DNA from: Gluconobacter sp. Dm-62
GTDB lineage: Bacteria > Pseudomonadota > Alphaproteobacteria > Acetobacterales > Acetobacteraceae
DNA length: 64,000 nucleotides
Direction of reading: 5' to 3'
Assembly (NCBI RefSeq): GCF_018256155.1
Contig: NZ_JAERLY010000008.1
Span: forward strand, 121,821-185,820
The translations under genes were made by a program, and so were the position numbers. Below the pieces are notes generated by a model that ran no database searches, had not been told where the DNA came from, and worked only from the letters and a program-made list of their open reading frames with translations. Below, one piece after another: positions 59,967 through 64,000 of the stretch (within the stretch, counting starts at the first letter, position 1; each line of letters begins with the position of its first letter).

Positions 59967-62555
59967 TCAGGCTTCGTCGATCGGACGCTTGGGCAGCAGG
60001 GCCGGGACGAAGACCATCGTGCAAAGCAGTGTGCAGCCGAGGGACATCAGCAGCAGACGCCCCATGCTGGCTGTCCCCGGATGACCCGAACGTGCGAGCG
60101 AGCCGAAGGCCGTGGCGGTCGTGAGCGCCGAGAACAGCACCGCGCGCGCCGTCGGCGAGGTCAGCGGACCCTTCACGCCTTCACGCCAGTTCATGACGAA
60201 ATAGATGTTGAACGACACGCCCACACCCAGCAGCAGCGGCAGGGCGATGATGTTGGCGTAGTTCAGCGTCTCCGGCACGGTGACGACCAGAATGACCGTC
60301 AGCAGGGCGGACATCAGCAGCGGCGCCATGACAAGGGCCGCATCCAGCAGGCGGCGCAGGACGACCAGCAGGATGATGGCGATCATGATGAGAGCGCAGA
60401 TGGCCGCCACCGTGAAGGCATGAACGATCGTGTTGGCACTCTCCGTGATTTCCATTGCGGGGCCGGCGACATCCGGATTGACGGAGCGCAGTTCCTTGAC
60501 GAAGCGGTGCAGCACCGGCGTTTCGGACATCTGGCCCTTAGGATGGATCGTCAGGCGTGCGCGGCCGTCCGGCAGGATATAATCCTGACGCACATCCTGC
60601 GGGATGCTTTCCATCGTGACCGGCGTGGGCTGGAGCGCCGTGCGCAGCATCGACAGTTCGTCTGGCAGGAAGCGCGTCAGGGACGTGCTGGCCTGAAGCA
60701 GCGTACTGTCCTGAGCCGTCGAGAGCGTGTGCAGGGCCTGACGGATCTTTTCCAGCGGAGCGGGGAGCTGATCCTTCACGGCATCCAACTTCTGCGCGGC
60801 CGTGATCGCGGCGGCACGGATGGCCGCGGCATCGGGGGCGGCCTCAGGGCTGGCGACCGTGATGGTCGGTAGCAGGATGGAGGCCGTGTCCTCGATCATG
60901 GCCAGCTTGGTTTTCTGGTCATCGGGGACCAGCGCGCCAAGCCAGAGCACGTCATGCACGCTCGGCAGTTTCGAGAATTCTGTGGCCTGTTTCGCGGCTT
61001 CCGTGAGGTTCGGCGTCAGGACCTGCGCGCTGTAGGGCGTGGTGAGCGGATTGGCTTCCAGGAGGTGCAGGGCGCGCATGCCCTCGGTGTTGGGGTCCTT
61101 GGTGTGCAGCGGGTCGGCGTCGAACTTCAGGAGCGGCATGAGGGCGAGGCCCACAATTCCCAGCAGCGCGAAAATGCCGACAACCTTGCGACGCTTGTGC
61201 CGCAGGAACGCGTCAGCGGGTGCCATAAAGGCAAAACCCGGTGTTCCGCTGCCCAGCTTTGCACGGAACACGAACAGCAGCGCGGGTAGCAGCGTCATGG
61301 TGCAGAAAAAGGCGATCAGCATGCCAAAGCCTGCGATCAGCCCGAGCTGTGCAACGCCGATGAAGCTCGTGGGATAGAACGCGAGGAAGCCTGCCGCCGT
61401 TGCGAGTGCCGCGACAAGGATCTGCGCGCCGCTTTCCTGACCCGTCAGGACGATGGCGTCATGCAGGGACGGGTGCGAGCCGTCCTCGTTGCGCTGTCCG
61501 CGCAGACGCACCGTGTACTGGATGGCGAAATCGACCGCGATGCCGACGAACAGGATCGCGAAAGCGACCGAGATCAGGTTCAGCTCACCGACCGCCAGAG
61601 CCGCAAAGCCCGTCGTCAGCAGCAGGCCGCTGATGAGGGTCAGCAGGATGGGGATAATGACGCGCGGAGAATGAACCGCGAGGATCAGCCAGACCGCGAT
61701 CAGAACGAGCGAAATGATGAGGCCCAGCACCATGCCGTGGGCAACGGTGGAGAACTCTTCGTCTGACAGCTTCACTTCACCGGTGATGATGCCGGAGGCC
61801 TGCTTCGTCTTCACGAATTCAAGGTTGTTGATCGCCTGACGCATGGCGGTCGTGGCACCCTCGCCGGGCTGGAACGAGCTGTAATCGAGCTTCGGCTGCG
61901 TGACAACGAACTCGTATTGCGAGCCCAGCTCTGCCAGCTTGCCGATCAGCAGGTTCTGCCAGGACATGTCCTGCGGATGGCCGTTTGCTGCTGCGGTCAG
62001 GGAATTTGCAAATCCGTCCAGCGCGCCATTGAAACCGCTGGGGATGCCCTGTCCGGCCTTGATGCCCTCGCCGATCAGGCCCAGTGCGCCGAACAGGCCA
62101 CGGGCGGACGGATCAGCGGCCAGCGTGCCGAGGAAGGGCTGTGCGGAGACGATCGAATCCAGAAGCGGTTCCAGATCCTTGGTGTCGAGGAACAGGAACC
62201 CGTGGCTGTTATAGAAGGCGTTGTCGCCGGGCAGGCTGACAGTCTTGAAATGCGTGTGGTCCTGACCGAGCGTCGCCGCGAGCTGGCGCGCGGCTGCGCG
62301 GCCCTGCTCGGGGATGCGGCTGTCGATGATGGCGACGAGCTGGTTGCTGTCCTGCGGGAACAGGCGCGTGAGCTCCATACTCCGCTTTTTCCACGGCAGA
62401 CTGTTGGCAAACATCTTGCTCGTGTCAGTGGTCACACTGATCCGCGTGACACTCAGGGCAACGCAGCCAGCACACAGCAGTGCGAACAGCGCCAGAACAA
62501 GGGGCGCACGACGCGCGCAGACGGCATTCAGCCGCCCGGTCAGATCCGAAAACAT
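59967..62555 (-). CDS. hpnN: HpnN-like MMPL/RND hopanoid transporter
   Basis: An 862-residue membrane protein from the ATG at 62555 (MFSDLTGRLN); the frame runs upstream to 62642 but the MMPL start fits here. The first helix (APLVLALFALLCAGCVALSV) precedes a large periplasmic domain, then helices 2-6 with IAVDFAIQYTVRL. A second half repeats this plan, ending in GVGVSFNIYFVMNWREGV and MVFVPALLPKRP. This two-part plan is that of HpnN, which moves hopanoids to the outer membrane. No other hpn genes are adjacent. It is divergent from the YigZ gene and upstream of the VOC and cupin genes. Confidence 0.85.
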   Translation of the reverse strand: MFSDLTGRLNAVCARRAPLVLALFALLCAGCVALSVTRISVTTDTSKMFANSLPWKKRSMELTRLFPQDSNQLVAIIDSRIPEQGRAAARQLAATLGQDHTHFKTVSLPGDNAFYNSHGFLFLDTKDLEPLLDSIVSAQPFLGTLAADPSARGLFGALGLIGEGIKAGQGIPSGFNGALDGFANSLTAAANGHPQDMSWQNLLIGKLAELGSQYEFVVTQPKLDYSSFQPGEGATTAMRQAINNLEFVKTKQASGIITGEVKLSDEEFSTVAHGMVLGLIISLVLIAVWLILAVHSPRVIIPILLTLISGLLLTTGFAALAVGELNLISVAFAILFVGIAVDFAIQYTVRLRGQRNEDGSHPSLHDAIVLTGQESGAQILVAALATAAGFLAFYPTSFIGVAQLGLIAGFGMLIAFFCTMTLLPALLFVFRAKLGSGTPGFAFMAPADAFLRHKRRKVVGIFALLGIVGLALMPLLKFDADPLHTKDPNTEGMRALHLLEANPLTTPYSAQVLTPNLTEAAKQATEFSKLPSVHDVLWLGALVPDDQKTKLAMIEDTASILLPTITVASPEAAPDAAAIRAAAITAAQKLDAVKDQLPAPLEKIRQALHTLSTAQDSTLLQASTSLTRFLPDELSMLRTALQPTPVTMESIPQDVRQDYILPDGRARLTIHPKGQMSETPVLHRFVKELRSVNPDVAGPAMEITESANTIVHAFTVAAICALIMIAIILLVVLRRLLDAALVMAPLLMSALLTVILVVTVPETLNYANIIALPLLLGVGVSFNIYFVMNWREGVKGPLTSPTARAVLFSALTTATAFGSLARSGHPGTASMGRLLLMSLGCTLLCTMVFVPALLPKRPIDEA

Positions 62556-62635
62556 GGGGCCTACCCTTAACAGAACGGGCAGCGTTTCCCTACCCCATCC
62601 TGACATTTCAGCGATCCTGAGGCAGAAGGAAAGCC

Positions 62636-63223
62636 ATGACATGGACTCTTCCCGGCCTCGCGACCTATGAAAGTGTGATTCGTAACAGTGTTTTTCGTGC
62701 TTCCGCAGCTCCTGTGGAAGACGAAGCTGCCGCCATGTCTTTCTTTCGCGAGGTCGCCGTTCTGGATGCGACCCATAACTGCTGGGCCTTCAAGACGGGC
62801 CAGCGTTTCCGGTGCAGCGATGATGGAGAGCCGGGCGGCACGGCGGGACGGCCGATTCTGTCTGCCATCGAAGGGCAGGATTTCGACAATGTCATGATCA
62901 TCGTCACGCGCTGGTATGGCGGCGTGCAGCTTGGCGCTGGCGGGCTGGTGCGAGCCTATGGCGGCGCGGCGTCGGCCTGTCTGCGCGAAGCGGAACGGAT
63001 CGAACGGATCGAAACCGTGCCCCTGCGCTTTCACTGTCCGTTTTCCAGTTATGCGATGGTGGAATCGAAGATCGAGGGCTGGCGGGCAAGCCGGACGGAA
63101 TGCGAGTTCGATGGGGAGGGGGCCTGGATGACGCTGGCCGTCCCCGTGGAAGAGGCTGATGCCATCACGGACTGGCTGCGGGATCTGACGCGCGGGCAGA
63201 TGGACATCACGCGCCCTGATTAA
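62636..63223 (+). CDS. YigZ-family protein (UPF0029/IMPACT)
   Basis: A 195-residue protein of the YigZ/IMPACT family. The N-terminal UPF0029 domain has HNCWAFKTGQRFRCSDDGEP, GTAGRPILSAIEGQDFDNVMIIVTRWYGGVQLGAGGLVRAYGG, which is the family signature; a shorter C-terminal domain (about residues 125-195) follows. It may act in RNA or ribosome-related processes; its function is not established. The gene is divergent from hpnN with an 80-base gap and appears monocistronic. Confidence 0.93.
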   Translation: MTWTLPGLATYESVIRNSVFRASAAPVEDEAAAMSFFREVAVLDATHNCWAFKTGQRFRCSDDGEPGGTAGRPILSAIEGQDFDNVMIIVTRWYGGVQLGAGGLVRAYGGAASACLREAERIERIETVPLRFHCPFSSYAMVESKIEGWRASRTECEFDGEGAWMTLAVPVEEADAITDWLRDLTRGQMDITRPD

Positions 63224-63321
63224 AACTATATGAAATGGTGTGAATTATTTAAAACTATGGAGATTGATGTTTTCTAATCTCTGAATAATGTTCTGCGAAC
63301 CCCGTCTGGAGTTTTCAGGGC

Positions 63322-64000
63322 ATGTCGCGTCATCATTCATACTGGAGCCGGTCCCTTCTTGCCCTGATGGCGCTGGCAATGTGCACGCCCCGACTGTCCA
63401 TGTCGGCTGAAACCATAGTGTCGGTGGCGTCTCCGGAAGAGCCCGCTGCTCCTCTCAAAACGGAAGAATGGATCCGGGTGCCGTCTACGGAGCGGCCGCC
63501 CATCCAGAACTATCCGCACGCCGGTGTCGTGGGCCAGCCGCGTCGTGTAGTGGCTAGCCAGAACCATGCACCGCAGGGGCGGCAGGGGCCGTGGGGTGCG
63601 TTTAGCTACGGCAACGGTGAATCAGCTGGTTTCGGGCCGGTCGGGCGTTACGGTGTGGCGCCCTGGGCGGAAGACTGGAGCTTTCTGCGTGATAAGAGCC
63701 GTCGGGATGATCCGTTCGATCCGCTCAAGTTCATTGCCCTGAACGATGCGAAAACCATCTGGCTCTCCTTTTCCGGCGAGACGCGTCTGCGCAACTGGTA
63801 CGAGGAGACGCCGTTTCTGGGAAAGAAAGGCGGCAGCAATTCCGGCCGTTTCGGCGTGCGGAACCTGTATGGCGCGGACCTGCATTTGGGCGAGCATGTC
63901 CGTCTGTTCGGACAGCTCATCAACGCCGATGCCGGCGGCTGGAAAGGCTTCGGCTACAACACGACTTACCGTAAACGGCTGGATCTTCAGCAGGCTTTCA
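63322..64000 (+). CDS. Alginate-export-type outer-membrane porin, truncated by the window end
   Basis: The frame starting at the ATG at 63322 (MSRHHSYWSRSLLAL) stays open to base 64000, so only about 226 residues are seen. After a signal peptide (cut near RLSMSA) comes a Pro/Gly/Arg-rich linker of about 75 residues (TERPPIQNYPHAGVVGQPRR). From about residue 138 the sequence resembles the Alginate_exp barrel (PF13372): DPLKFIALNDAKTIWLSFSGETRLRNWYE, then FGVRNLYGADLHLGEHVRLFGQLINA. The family forms polysaccharide or small-solute porins; the substrate here is unknown. Confidence 0.82.
   Translation, partial: MSRHHSYWSRSLLALMALAMCTPRLSMSAETIVSVASPEEPAAPLKTEEWIRVPSTERPPIQNYPHAGVVGQPRRVVASQNHAPQGRQGPWGAFSYGNGESAGFGPVGRYGVAPWAEDWSFLRDKSRRDDPFDPLKFIALNDAKTIWLSFSGETRLRNWYEETPFLGKKGGSNSGRFGVRNLYGADLHLGEHVRLFGQLINADAGGWKGFGYNTTYRKRLDLQQAF

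Noticed and set aside
1-64000. tRNA, rRNA, CRISPR arrays and prophage genes
   Set aside because: No cloverleaf-like stretches, regular repeat-spacer series or phage structural proteins were seen by eye. A dedicated scan (tRNAscan-SE, Infernal, CRISPR finder) would be decisive.

Overview
The window is a chromosomal segment of an acetic acid bacterium, most likely Gluconobacter or a close relative. The evidence is a complete pqqABCDE cluster without pqqF, a short-form HisG that needs a partner, a HpnN-type hopanoid transporter, an FNR-type regulator next to ompW, several TonB-linked envelope genes, and a GC-rich backbone whose protein sequences look acetobacteraceal. The genus is inferred from recognition of the proteins, not from a search.

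Layout. 1-4.5 kb: an insertion-sequence graveyard (an IS3-type element with a frameshifted orfB, two decayed IS5-type transposase remnants) surrounding one strikingly AT-rich gene, a GT92/DUF23-like glycosyltransferase with a C-terminal discoidin-like domain. 4.5-7.3 kb: hisD, hisG and gmk on the minus strand. 7.4 kb: a multi-hairpin dispersed repeat whose second copy is at 26.15 kb. 7.5-12.1 kb: a PerM-type membrane protein divergent from pqqABCDE, with a strong hairpin between pqqA and pqqB. 12.2-15.8 kb: riboflavin operon ribD-ribE-ribBA-ribH under an FMN riboswitch. 16-20.1 kb: entericidin-like lipoprotein, photolyase, a coiled-coil secreted protein, an FNR-type regulator and ompW with an FNR-like box between them. 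20.3-26.1 kb: a three-gene RND efflux system of the CusA/CzcA type. 26.3-34 kb: M61 peptidase, a histidine phosphatase with prs, an outer-membrane barrel protein, a lipoprotein, TonB and an AlkA-type glycosylase. 34-42 kb: GGDEF-EAL protein, a heme-oxygenase-fold candidate diiron enzyme, an alpha/beta hydrolase, a ClC channel with CBS domains, RidA-like and DUF482 proteins. 42.1-44.7 kb: flgF, a frameshifted flgG and flgA. 44.7-50 kb: an S9 peptidase and an orphan AcrB-type pump. 50-54.8 kb: SDR, a secretory-lipase-like lipoprotein lacking its serine, DUF3297, nucleoside hydrolase and a sulfide:quinone oxidoreductase-like flavoprotein. 55-64 kb: a large TonB-dependent receptor, a cupin and a VOC protein downstream of hpnN, a YigZ protein and a truncated alginate-export-type porin.

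Functional picture. PQQ, riboflavin/FMN and the envelope genes suit an obligate periplasmic oxidiser: PQQ and flavins are cofactors of its periplasmic dehydrogenases, while TonB, receptors, porins, RND pumps and hopanoid transport maintain a heavily used outer membrane. No rRNA, tRNA, CRISPR array or prophage was seen. No clearly new multi-gene system was found. The strongest unexplained items are the repeat with compensating stem changes, the AT-rich glycosyltransferase islet, the candidate diiron protein, the Ser-rich insertion in the AcrB-type pump, and the lipase-like protein without its nucleophile.
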